Origin: Candidatus Lachnocurva vaginae
Lineage (GTDB): Bacteria > Bacillota > Clostridia > Lachnospirales > Lachnospiraceae
NCBI GenBank assembly: GCA_011082265.1
Contig: CP049781.1
Span: forward strand, 372,001 to 436,000
Reading direction: 5' to 3'
DNA: 64,000 bases
Of this stretch, positions 42,076 through 50,399 are shown piece by piece. Position numbers and translations under genes: made by a program. Within the stretch, counting starts at the first letter, position 1; every line of letters begins with the position of its first letter. Below the pieces are notes generated by a model that was not told where the DNA came from, searched no databases, and saw only the letters and a program-made list of their open reading frames with translations.

Positions 42076-42942
42076 ATGGGAAATACACTTAAATTACCAA
42101 AAGGATTTACGGAAGCACTTGATGAAGTATACAAAAAAGCTTCAGTAACAGCAGATTTATCAGCAAATACTAACTTTGTAAAGCAAGGAGCTAATGCTAA
42201 AGAAATTCAATATCCGCAGCTAACAGTTTCAGGACTTGGAGATTATGACAGAAATTCAGGATATACAACTGGAGCAGTAGATCTAAAATGGGCAACAGCA
42301 ACTTGCAATTATGACAGAGGCACAAAGATTAGCGTTGATGTTATGGACAATGAAGAATCACAGATACAAGCATTTGCACTTGCAGCAGCTGAACTTGTAA
42401 GAACAAAAGTTGCTTCTGAAGGAGATGCTTTTACATTCGCAACGCTAGCAGGAAAAGCAGGAGTTTCTCTTGCACCAGGAGAAGATTTATCGACTGGAGC
42501 AAAGTTCCTCGAATCTCTTCTTACTGCTATTTCTAAAATGGACGAAGAAGAAGTTCCAGAAGAACAAAGAATACTTTATGCAAATTCAACGCTTCTTAAT
42601 TCTGTAATGGCACTTGACACAACAAAGTCAAGAGAAGTTTTAGGAAGATTTGCAAAGACAGTATCAGTTCCTCAATCAAGATTCTATACAGCGATTGATT
42701 TGCTTAAAGGTAAAGATGGAGAAGAAGCAGGACATTATAAGAAAAATGCAAATGCAAAAGATATTAACTTTGCAATTGTTCATGAGCCTGCAGTAATCAA
42801 GTATGATAAGCACATTGCAAACGATATTATCTTAGCAAGTGCAAATCCTGACGCTGATGCAGATATTCTTAAATATAGAAAATATGGACTTGTTGACGTA
42901 TACAAGAATAAATTAGCAGGTGTTTACATCTCTACAAAATAA
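42076..42942 (+). CDS. Major capsid protein (HK97-fold family)
   Basis: 288 residues with LDEVYKKASVTADLSANTNF, QYPQLTVSGLGDYDRNSGYT, GTKISVDVMDNEESQIQAFA and a C-terminal YKNKLAGVYIST. There is no N-terminal delta domain, consistent with the separate scaffold gene. A terminator 26 bp after the stop probably raises its transcript relative to downstream genes. Confidence 0.88.
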   Translation: MGNTLKLPKGFTEALDEVYKKASVTADLSANTNFVKQGANAKEIQYPQLTVSGLGDYDRNSGYTTGAVDLKWATATCNYDRGTKISVDVMDNEESQIQAFALAAAELVRTKVASEGDAFTFATLAGKAGVSLAPGEDLSTGAKFLESLLTAISKMDEEEVPEEQRILYANSTLLNSVMALDTTKSREVLGRFAKTVSVPQSRFYTAIDLLKGKDGEEAGHYKKNANAKDINFAIVHEPAVIKYDKHIANDIILASANPDADADILKYRKYGLVDVYKNKLAGVYISTK

Positions 42943-42967
42943 AATAAAAAAAGATTGGCAATTTTAA

Positions 42968-42995
42968 GAGTGTTGAAAAAATCAACACTCTTTTT
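42968..42995 (+). terminator. Terminator after the major capsid gene
   Basis: GAGTGTTGA pairs with TCAACACTC, followed by TTTTT. Confidence 0.88.
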
Positions 42996-43028
42996 AATTA
43001 CCAACTAAAAAAAGGAGGTTTTAACAGT

Positions 43029-43142
43029 ATGGCTAGAACGATAGGATTAATTGTTCCTGAAGAAGTTCCTAAAGAAGTTCCTGGTGAAGTTCCTGGTGAA
43101 GTTCCTGGTGAAAAAAATAAAGGATCTGGGAAGAAAAAATAA
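43029..43142 (+). CDS. 37-residue protein with VPGE repeats
   Basis: Start ATG with a strong AAAGGAGGTTTTAACAGT. It begins MARTIGLIV, then (E)EVPKEVPGEVPGEVPGE and a lysine-rich end. It is short but has the best ribosome site of the region and lies in the slot where phages of this type often place a tiny gene after the capsid gene. The VPGE repeats (12-bp units) are elastin-like. Function unknown. Confidence 0.6.
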   Translation: MARTIGLIVPEEVPKEVPGEVPGEVPGEKNKGSGKKK

Positions 43143-43156
43143 AAAAGGGGGAAATT

Positions 43157-43504
43157 ATGGAAACAATTATAGATTTTAATTACTATAGTTCTCATTTCCC
43201 TTGCGTCATAAAAAGTGAAGAAGAATTTAAAAACATAGAAGCTCAAGCAGAAATTGAGCTTAAAACAGTTGTGCCTGAATTTCTTTTTAAAGATATAGAA
43301 GAGCCAAGAATTAAAGACACAGTTTTTAAAATTTGCAATTTTTTATATAAAAATAAAGATTCTTTGTCTGAAAAAGATATTTCAAGCGTAAATAATAATG
43401 GCTACTCAGAAAGCTATGTTGTAAAGAAATCTGAAGAAATGCAAAGCGATTTAAAGTCTATGATTTATAGTGCAATTGGTGTTCGACTTTTAGGAGTTTA
43501 CTAA
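43157..43504 (+). CDS. Head-tail connector protein (gp6-like)
   Basis: 115 residues, all-helical (EEEFKNIEAQAEIELKTVVP, then VFKICNFLYKNKDSL and MQSDLKSMIYSAIGVRLLGV). The position after the capsid and the helix pattern match adaptor proteins that sit under the portal ring. Identification rests largely on context. Confidence 0.65.
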   Translation: METIIDFNYYSSHFPCVIKSEEEFKNIEAQAEIELKTVVPEFLFKDIEEPRIKDTVFKICNFLYKNKDSLSEKDISSVNNNGYSESYVVKKSEEMQSDLKSMIYSAIGVRLLGVY

Positions 43505-43505
43505 G

Positions 43506-43931
43506 ATGAACGATAAAACGATAACTTTATATAATTATTATCCTAAAAATAAAATATGGCTTAAAACAGTTATAAAAAATGTAGAGTACAGACAAACATC
43601 AAAAGAGATTATAAGCTCGAATGGTATTTTAACTTATACAAAAATTTTAACATGTATAGTCCCTTGTGAAGCTAAAGCTGAAGACAATAAAACGTATATA
43701 GATTGCAGCAACTTTGAAAAGCTTAGCTTAGAAGAAGCAAAAAATCACTTTACATTTAACTTTATAAATAATAAAGACATTGTAGTAGCTGAAAGCATAG
43801 ACAAAGAAATCACTAAAGACTATACAATTACAAATTTAAAAGCTGAGCATATAAAATCAGGAACGATTATAGCTTTGGATGATAATACTGAAGGTAGACT
43901 TTTAAAGCATTGGAAAGTAGTGTGTAAATAA
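43506..43931 (+). CDS. Head closure/stopper-like protein (DUF6751 type)
   Basis: 141 residues, beta-rich (TITLYNYYPKNKIWLKTVIK, then ILTYTKILTCIVPCEA and a C-terminal RLLKHWKVVCK). The conserved tail (GRLLKHWKV) and the position suggest the stopper that closes the filled head. It starts one base after the connector stop. Confidence 0.6.
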   Translation: MNDKTITLYNYYPKNKIWLKTVIKNVEYRQTSKEIISSNGILTYTKILTCIVPCEAKAEDNKTYIDCSNFEKLSLEEAKNHFTFNFINNKDIVVAESIDKEITKDYTITNLKAEHIKSGTIIALDDNTEGRLLKHWKVVCK

Positions 43932-43934
43932 AAA

Positions 43935-44285
43935 ATGGGATTTGAAATTAAAATCGATCTTAAGAAAATTGAATTTGACGGAAAAAAAGCTGTAAAAAAT
44001 CATCATTTAGATCCAGGCGGAGAAATTCAGAAAATGATTGACTCTGAGGTGTTAAGACTATGCGACCCGCTAGTTCCTTTTGACACAGGAGCGTTACTTG
44101 ATTCAGGAATTTCTCACACAAAAATTGGTAGTGGAGAAGTTATATATCAAACTCCTTACGCAAGAAGACAATATTACATACCTATGACGCATTACGAAGG
44201 AAGAACTGATTATTGGTTTGAACATATGAAAAGAAGAGGAGGAAAAGATAGCATTCTTAAGAAAGCAAAAGCAATGCTTAAGTAA
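43935..44285 (+). CDS. Minor capsid / neck protein (HK97 gp10-like)
   Basis: 116 residues. DSEVLRLCDPLVPFDTGALL, then DSGIS and YQTPYARRQYY match the Minor_capsid_2/gp10-like family of neck proteins (PFDTGxL and YARxxYY are typical). It probably acts in head-tail joining. Confidence 0.8.
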   Translation: MGFEIKIDLKKIEFDGKKAVKNHHLDPGGEIQKMIDSEVLRLCDPLVPFDTGALLDSGISHTKIGSGEVIYQTPYARRQYYIPMTHYEGRTDYWFEHMKRRGGKDSILKKAKAMLK

Positions 44286-44293
44286 GAGAATAT

Positions 44294-44728
44294 ATGACAA
44301 TATCAAAAATTTTAAAAGACTGGTTGTCTGAATTTACTGAAGCAGAATTTTCGGAAGTTTTAACAGATTTGTTAGCAGCAGTTCCAAACTCCGCTTCTCT
44401 TTTTCGTTCTCCAGGAAGAATAACAGAAGATTTTATAGATGGAAGTTCTCAAGTAACTGATTTTTATAATTTTTTTGGAAAAAAATCATCACAGCTTGAT
44501 GACGAGAGAATAACTAACGATGAAATATTTACAAAGCTAGAGAAAACTATAGAAGAGCGAAATTTTAATGAAGATTTACCAGATTTAGAAAAAGCACAAG
44601 ATAAAAATTACACTTATACTTGCGAAGATGTAAGCGTATCACAGACAACATCAATCATAACATCAGAGCAAGACACAGCAATTTATCAAATAACAATAAA
44701 AATTATTTATTTAAAAGAAAAGAGGTAA
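44294..44728 (+). CDS. Tail terminator-like protein
   Basis: 144 residues (LKDWLSEFTEAEFSEVLTDL, AAVPNSASLFRSPGRITEDF, then a beta-rich end ITSEQDTAIYQITIKIIYLK). The size and order between the gp10-like protein and the tail tube fit the tail terminator, which caps the tail tube and joins it to the head. No sharper motif is seen. Confidence 0.65.
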   Translation: MTISKILKDWLSEFTEAEFSEVLTDLLAAVPNSASLFRSPGRITEDFIDGSSQVTDFYNFFGKKSSQLDDERITNDEIFTKLEKTIEERNFNEDLPDLEKAQDKNYTYTCEDVSVSQTTSIITSEQDTAIYQITIKIIYLKEKR

Positions 44729-44732
44729 AAAA

Positions 44733-45269
44733 ATGGGCGATACAAGTAACACAGTAGCAACTACTTCAAGCAACAACTTTGCAATAAGAGACAAAATGGT
44801 AAGAAAACACAAAATAGCACTTTTTATAAATGCAGGAAATTCAGGACGCTTTATACGAATTAAAAAGTCAACAGCTTTAACAATCACTATGAATCCTAAA
44901 GAAGAAACTTATGACTATATAGCAGACGAATCACCTACAACGGAAATTGTACAGTATAAGCCAGCAATAGACCAGGAAATTGTTATGTATAAAGGAGAAG
45001 AAGATTACGAAGCAGTATTCCCTTATTTTTACGAGCAACGAACAGGCTCAGCTGCACATGTAGAAGCAATGATCGTATTTATGCAAGAAGGAACTCCTGA
45101 AGAGGGATATAAAGCATGGAAAACAGATGCGATTCTTTCTATTCAGAATTTATCTGCAGTTGATAAAAAGTTAAAATTTAAAATTACGTTCGGAGGAACG
45201 ACAAAAAAAGGAATTGCAGTTGTTAAAGAAGGAGTACCAGCTTTTGCTGAAAAGAGTACAAATATCTGA
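44733..45269 (+). CDS. Major tail (tube) protein
   Basis: 178 residues (HKIALFINAGNSGRFIRIKK, ALTITMNPKEETYDYIADES, then KLKFKITFGGTTKKGIAVV). The NPxxETYDYIADE segment is characteristic of tube proteins in Firmicutes siphophages. It polymerises into the tail tube around the tape measure. Confidence 0.85.
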   Translation: MGDTSNTVATTSSNNFAIRDKMVRKHKIALFINAGNSGRFIRIKKSTALTITMNPKEETYDYIADESPTTEIVQYKPAIDQEIVMYKGEEDYEAVFPYFYEQRTGSAAHVEAMIVFMQEGTPEEGYKAWKTDAILSIQNLSAVDKKLKFKITFGGTTKKGIAVVKEGVPAFAEKSTNI

Positions 45270-45288
45270 TTAAGGAGACAAGCTAATA

Positions 45289-45723
45289 ATGAATGATTAC
45301 AGTGTAATTATAAATAATCGAAGTTTTAATTTGCCTAAATTTACAGCAAAAATAAGGGCAAAAATTGAAAGCATAAATAAAAATAATCAAAATACAAGTA
45401 TTAGTTTTGAAACTAATTATAGAAATATGCTTACTTTTGTAAAATATCTTATTGGAGAAGATGGAGCAAAAGAGATTTTTGAATGTACAGATTTTAATGA
45501 CATGGATTTAAACGATATAGCTGTTGCTTATTTTTCTATCGTATCAGCTTACGAAAAGCCGATTCAAGAAATGACATCTGAAGAAAACATGATAAACATA
45601 TCTGATAAAGATAGAGAGCTTGTTGAAAGTCTTATAAAAAATGCAGGTAGTATTGAAAAATTAGCTAATCAAGAAACTTTTAATAAAGGCAAAGTAAACT
45701 ATTTTACATCTTCTCTTAGATAG
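45289..45723 (+). CDS. Tail assembly chaperone (DUF6673 type)
   Basis: 144 residues (YSVIINNRSFNLPKFTAKIR, FETNYRNMLTFVKYLIGEDG), helical with acidic middle. It lies between the tube protein and the Gp15 gene, the place of the G-type chaperone that binds the tape measure. I see no classical slippery heptamer near its end, so fusion by frameshift with the next gene is not supported. Confidence 0.68.
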   Translation: MNDYSVIINNRSFNLPKFTAKIRAKIESINKNNQNTSISFETNYRNMLTFVKYLIGEDGAKEIFECTDFNDMDLNDIAVAYFSIVSAYEKPIQEMTSEENMINISDKDRELVESLIKNAGSIEKLANQETFNKGKVNYFTSSLR

Positions 45724-45730
45724 AAAAAAT

Positions 45731-46297
45731 ATGATTGATTTAAGACAAAGAGAATTAAAAAATACTATAAGAATTAATAATCAGGACTTTAAGATTAATA
45801 CAGACTACAGAGTGTGGCTTAAGTTTGTAATAGAGTTTGAAAACTGGATAAACGAAGGAGCTATTTCAGATATTGATATATCATATATTTTCAAAGGCAG
45901 CTTACCTATTTTTACAAGCGGAGATGATTACAAAAGCATTTTAGAGTTTGCTTTTCCGAAATCGGAGCTGCCTTATGAAAATAATGAAGAGAGAGAGCGA
46001 ACACTTTATTTGGAGTATGACATGGATTATATATTTGCAGCTTTTCTCCAAGCTTATGATATTGATTTAACTGAAGTTAACATGCACTGGTATAAGTTTA
46101 GAGCATTATTACAAGCTTTGCCTGAAAAAACAATGCTAAGCCAGATAATGAGCTATAGAGCTTATACAGGACATGAAAATTCAAAAGATGAAAAAGAGAT
46201 TTATTCAAAATTAAAGGATTTATGGACACCACGACCAAAACCGACAAAACAAGAGCTTAAAGCAGAAGAAGAATTTGAAAAGTATTTTGATGTGTAA
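45731..46297 (+). CDS. Bacteriophage Gp15 family protein (tail chaperone)
   Basis: 188 residues with INTDYRVWLKFVIEFENWIN, YEYDMDYIFAAFLQAYDIDL-like core and MHWYKFRALLQALPEKTMLS, the signature of Gp15 proteins. It lies directly before the tape measure, so it probably acts as the second assembly chaperone. Confidence 0.85.
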   Translation: MIDLRQRELKNTIRINNQDFKINTDYRVWLKFVIEFENWINEGAISDIDISYIFKGSLPIFTSGDDYKSILEFAFPKSELPYENNEERERTLYLEYDMDYIFAAFLQAYDIDLTEVNMHWYKFRALLQALPEKTMLSQIMSYRAYTGHENSKDEKEIYSKLKDLWTPRPKPTKQELKAEEEFEKYFDV

Positions 46298-46357
46298 AAG
46301 CTATAAATGAAAAGTTAATGTTTATGAAATAAATAGTAATAGAGAGGAGGTAAAAAA

Positions 46358-48481
46358 ATGGCTGACGGATCATTGATATTTGACACAAAAATAAATAGTG
46401 AAGGACTAAGCAGCGGATTAAAAGCAGGTATGGTAGCTCTTACAGCGTTAGGAGTAGCAGGTGCTGCAGCTGCTTATAAAGTTACTAGAAGTGCATTAGA
46501 TTCAAGTGCTGCATTAGAGCAAAATGTTGGCGGTATTGAAACGCTTTTTGGCGCTCAAGGCAAGTCTTTAAGAGGCTATGCTCAAATGACAGGACAAACT
46601 GTAGAAGAAGCTCAAGGAAAATACAAAACGCTTATGCAAAGTCAGAAAATGGTTATGGATAATGCAAAAATAGCTTACAAAACAGCAGGAGTAAGTGCTA
46701 ATACTTATATGCAACAGATTACGAGCTTTAGTGCATCGTTATTACAATCTTTAGGAGGAGACACGGTAAAAGCTGCTAAACTCGGAGATATGGCTATGGT
46801 TGACATGGCAGATAATGCAAACAAATTTGGGACAAATATAGGCGACATACAACATGCTTATCAAGGATTCGCAAAACAAAATTTTACAATGCTAGATAAC
46901 TTAAAACTTGGATATGGTGGCACAAAAGAAGAAATGCAGCGTTTAATCGATAAAGCAAATGAGCTTAATGCTCAGCACGGGAAACACACTAAATACACTA
47001 TAGATAGTTTTTCTGATATAGTTCAAGCAATACATACAGTGCAAGATGAAATGCACATAACAGGTACTACAGCAGAAGAAGCTATGAGCACTGTTTCAGG
47101 ATCTATTGGTTCAGCAAAAGCTGCGTGGGATAATTTTTTGAATGGCGAAATATCAGCAGATGAACTTGTACATTCAGTTGTTATTGCGTTTAAAAATGTA
47201 AAGAAAGCACTTGACAAGATAATTCCGAGATTGTTAGAAGGCATACCGAAAGCATTTAAAGCTTTGGGAAAAGAACTCAACATGCCGATTCTAACGGCAC
47301 TTGGAAATATTATACAATTTTTAATAAAAAACTTTGAATTATTTAAATCAGTTGTTTTAGGATTAACAATAGCTTTTGGAGGACTAAAAATAGCGATGGC
47401 AGCAATAAATCTTGCGTCAACAATTTTAAATAATCCAACAGCACTTTTAAATCCTGTAACAGCAATAACTCTAGCGATAGGTCTTTTAATTGCAGCAATT
47501 ATATATTTGTGGAATAATTGTAAGCCATTTCGAGATTTCTTTATCAATATGTGGAAAAGTATAGCAACTGTAGTAAAAACCGTTTGGAACGGAATAAAAG
47601 CGTTCTTTACAGCAATTATTCCTGGAATTATAACTTTTATAAAAGCATATTTTACAGTATGGCTTACTTTCCATAAAATGGTTTTTAAGGCAATATTTAC
47701 AGTAGTAAAAGCCGTCTGGAACGGAATAAAAGCATTCTTTACAGTAATTATTCCTGGTATCATAACTTTTATAAAAGCGTATTTTACAGCATTGCTCAAT
47801 TTTCACAAAATGGTTTTTAAAGGGATATTCATAGTAATAAAAACTATTTGGAATGGAATTAAGACGTTCTTTACAAGAATAGTTCCTAATATTGTAAATA
47901 CTATTATAAAGTTTTTCTCAAAACTACCAGGAAAAATTTCAGGATTTTTCACTAAAATTGTTAGCAATATTATGAGATGGGGACAAAATGCTTTTAATGT
48001 AGCTAAAAACGGTGCTAAAAAAATTTGGGACGGTATAGTAAATACTGTATCAAAATTGCCTTCAAAAATGATGAGCCTCGGTGCAGATATCGTAAAAGGC
48101 TTAGGAAATGGAATAACAGCTGCTTGGGGATGGGTAAAATCTAAAGTTAGCGGACTTGTTGGAGGACTTGTAGATGGAGTAAAAGGACTTTTAGGAATAC
48201 ATTCTCCTTCTACGGTCTTTAAATATATAGGTAAGATGTGCGTTGATGGATTTGAAGAATCTTTTGACGAGTTTAATCCTTACGAAACACTGGATAAAAC
48301 TATAAGTGCAAAAAAAGGTGTAATAAGTGCTAACTTTTTATCCAATTTACCTTCCGCTGCATCAGTAGAGAATACTAAAGAAGTTAATCAAACGTTTAAC
48401 ATTTATCAACCAGTGAAAACACCGTCAGAGGTAGCAAGAGCGATAAGACTTGAGCAACAGTACGGATTAGCAGGAGTGTAG
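46358..48481 (+). CDS. Tail tape measure protein
   Basis: 707 residues. It begins with a helical N terminus and hydrophobic stretch (ALTALGVAGAAAAYKV). A tape-measure core follows (ALEQNVGGIETLFGAQGKSL, then TIDSFSDIVQAIHTVQDEM). Several hydrophobic segments lie at about 330-395. About 2.7 copies of a 44-residue repeat (WNGIKAFFTxIIPGIITFIK) lie at 404-515. The C terminus has GIHSPSTVFKYIGKMCVDGF. It sets tail length and forms the DNA-entry channel. A tail of about this many residues predicts a fairly short phage tail. Confidence 0.93.
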   Translation: MADGSLIFDTKINSEGLSSGLKAGMVALTALGVAGAAAAYKVTRSALDSSAALEQNVGGIETLFGAQGKSLRGYAQMTGQTVEEAQGKYKTLMQSQKMVMDNAKIAYKTAGVSANTYMQQITSFSASLLQSLGGDTVKAAKLGDMAMVDMADNANKFGTNIGDIQHAYQGFAKQNFTMLDNLKLGYGGTKEEMQRLIDKANELNAQHGKHTKYTIDSFSDIVQAIHTVQDEMHITGTTAEEAMSTVSGSIGSAKAAWDNFLNGEISADELVHSVVIAFKNVKKALDKIIPRLLEGIPKAFKALGKELNMPILTALGNIIQFLIKNFELFKSVVLGLTIAFGGLKIAMAAINLASTILNNPTALLNPVTAITLAIGLLIAAIIYLWNNCKPFRDFFINMWKSIATVVKTVWNGIKAFFTAIIPGIITFIKAYFTVWLTFHKMVFKAIFTVVKAVWNGIKAFFTVIIPGIITFIKAYFTALLNFHKMVFKGIFIVIKTIWNGIKTFFTRIVPNIVNTIIKFFSKLPGKISGFFTKIVSNIMRWGQNAFNVAKNGAKKIWDGIVNTVSKLPSKMMSLGADIVKGLGNGITAAWGWVKSKVSGLVGGLVDGVKGLLGIHSPSTVFKYIGKMCVDGFEESFDEFNPYETLDKTISAKKGVISANFLSNLPSAASVENTKEVNQTFNIYQPVKTPSEVARAIRLEQQYGLAGV
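47570..47900 (+). repeat. 132-bp tandem repeat in the tape measure gene (about 2.5 units)
   Basis: GTAGTAAAA-type starts at 47570, 47702 and 47834, exactly 132 bp (44 codons) apart. The second copy is closest to the first and the third more diverged. Confidence 0.85.
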
Positions 48482-48484
48482 TTT

Positions 48485-49342
48485 ATGATTCTAGAACTAA
48501 GTTTTAAAAGAGATGACGATAAAGTATTAAAGCTTGATGGAAATTACAAAAACGATGCTTTCTTTGGGATTACCAGTCTTGCTGGAATAGGAGAGATAAA
48601 ATATGACTATAAAACAGAGTCGCTTATCAATGAAGATGATTTTAGCATTATAGGAAGCAATATAAGTAAAAGAAGTATAGACATAGAAGCGATAGTAAAG
48701 AACTCAAAAAACAACGATTTTTGCAGACAAAATGTGTTATCTTTTTTCAGGAAAAATCATAACTATAAATTGTATGTAAGAAAGGATAAAAGAATTCTTT
48801 GGATAGAGTGCATACCCGAAAAAATTCAGTGCAAAATAGGAAAAGAAAAAGAGAACGCAAAGCTGAAACTTTCGCTAATGTGTCCTAATCCATTTTTTAA
48901 TAGCTTTGATGATTTTGGAAAAGATTTAGCACAAATTAATCCTTTATTTGTTTTCCCATACAAAAAAAAGATGGACGAAATGTATCCAATAAGTTCATTT
49001 CAGTTTTCTAAAGAAATTACAGTTTACAATCTTGGAGATACATACACTTATCCTAAAGTTATAATTACAGCTCACGGAGACGTTAAAAATCCTATTGTAA
49101 ATGTAAATAATGCTTATATAAAGCTAATAGATAATTTAAAAGAAGGCGATGTTATAGAGATAGCAGCTCCTCTAAAGATTACAAAGAACGGTCAAAACTG
49201 TATTAGATATGTAGATAAAAAATCTAATTTTATTGATTTTAAGTTAAATGAGGGCATTAACAAAATCGGCTATAATGCGGAAGATGGCGATTCAAATATG
49301 AGTGCAAAGTATTTTTATTTTATGAAATATAACGGAGCTTAA
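48485..49342 (+). CDS. Distal tail protein (Dit-like)
   Basis: 285 residues (LELSFKRDDDKVLKLDGNYK, FFGITSLAGIGEIKYDYKTE, then KLKLSLMCPNPFF). The Sipho_tail layout is N-terminal belt domain, CPNPFF before a galectin-like domain, and a C terminus of beta strands. It forms the hub between tail tube and adhesion device. It starts 3 bp after the tape measure. Confidence 0.85.
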   Translation: MILELSFKRDDDKVLKLDGNYKNDAFFGITSLAGIGEIKYDYKTESLINEDDFSIIGSNISKRSIDIEAIVKNSKNNDFCRQNVLSFFRKNHNYKLYVRKDKRILWIECIPEKIQCKIGKEKENAKLKLSLMCPNPFFNSFDDFGKDLAQINPLFVFPYKKKMDEMYPISSFQFSKEITVYNLGDTYTYPKVIITAHGDVKNPIVNVNNAYIKLIDNLKEGDVIEIAAPLKITKNGQNCIRYVDKKSNFIDFKLNEGINKIGYNAEDGDSNMSAKYFYFMKYNGA

Positions 49343-49344
49343 AT

Positions 49345-50394
49345 ATGCAAATAATGACACTTAACAAAGATTTTGTTCCTTGCGGTCAAGCAATGCTGCG
49401 ATATATAGATTTGACTTGGCACAGAAAGTATTACGAAACAGGACAATTTAAAATACAGATCTTATCAAGAGATTATATAAAAGACATGGCTTATATTTAT
49501 ACAAAAGATAGGCCTGAGCTTGGAATAATACAGAAAATTGAGTATTCCGAAGATAGTCAGAAAATGATTATCTCGGGATATTTTTTAGAAAAAATTTTAG
49601 CAGATAAAATCATATATCCAACTTTTGATATGTACGGAACAAGAACAAAATTTGTAGTAGAAGCAGTAAAAAAATTTAAAGGAGACATACCAAATCTTGA
49701 AATGGGAACAATCTTAGATGATTCTAAAGAAGAAAAGATACAAAAGCAAGAGACAGGAAGCTGCCTCGACAAAGTAGCACATGAAACTTTAGCAATAGAA
49801 CAAAAAGCGTATAAATTAAGATATGACTATTTAAAAAACAAAATGTATTTTGATATTTGGCAAGGAGTAGATCGTACTCAATCTCAAAGTAAAAACAATT
49901 TTGTAATTTTTTCTAGAAATTTTAAGAATATAAAAGAAGTTAAAGCTACTTCTGATACAAGTAATTATAAAAACTACTTTGTTATTGCTGGAACAGGCGA
50001 AGGAGAACAAAGAATAATAGAAACACTTGATTTGTCGAACGGAGGATACAAAAAAGAAGTTTTTATTGATGCAAGGAATGAGAAGTTTGACAAAGAAAAG
50101 CAAACGCTAGAAGAATACAAAAAAACTCTTGTTCAAAAAGGTATAGAAAAATCAAAAAATTATGCTGAGATAGAAAACATAGAATTTGACACAATTAATA
50201 ATGGGAAAAGCTTTGAGTATATGAAAGATTTCGATTTAGGTGATAAATGCGACATAGTTATAAGCAATCTGAGAAAATCGTATGAATCACGAATAATTGA
50301 AGTTTTAGAAACGTGGAACAGTAACGAGCATCGAATAACTTTAACTTTTGGAAATAAAATTCCAACTTTTTTTGAGAAAGTGAGGCTACAGTAA
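49345..50394 (+). CDS. Tail-associated protein (ReqiPepy6 Gp37-like, Tal)
   Basis: 349 residues (VPCGQAMLRYIDLTWHRKYY, ETGQFKIQI, FLEKILADKIIYP, then FSRNFKNIKEVKATSDTSNY and the C-terminal EVLETWNSNEHRITLTFGNK). This matches the Siphovirus Gp37-like family of baseplate hub proteins. It has no peptidase or muramidase extension. It starts 2 bp after Dit. Confidence 0.85.
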   Translation: MQIMTLNKDFVPCGQAMLRYIDLTWHRKYYETGQFKIQILSRDYIKDMAYIYTKDRPELGIIQKIEYSEDSQKMIISGYFLEKILADKIIYPTFDMYGTRTKFVVEAVKKFKGDIPNLEMGTILDDSKEEKIQKQETGSCLDKVAHETLAIEQKAYKLRYDYLKNKMYFDIWQGVDRTQSQSKNNFVIFSRNFKNIKEVKATSDTSNYKNYFVIAGTGEGEQRIIETLDLSNGGYKKEVFIDARNEKFDKEKQTLEEYKKTLVQKGIEKSKNYAEIENIEFDTINNGKSFEYMKDFDLGDKCDIVISNLRKSYESRIIEVLETWNSNEHRITLTFGNKIPTFFEKVRLQ

Positions 50395-50399
50395 GTAAT

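Noticed and set aside
45690..45760. Programmed frameshift joining the two tail chaperone genes
   Set aside because: No slippery heptamer is visible, and the second gene has its own start after an 8-bp gap.
47023..47799. 258-codon - strand frame inside the tape measure gene
   Set aside because: It is a shadow of the + strand repeats, without a start signal and opposite to the late operon.
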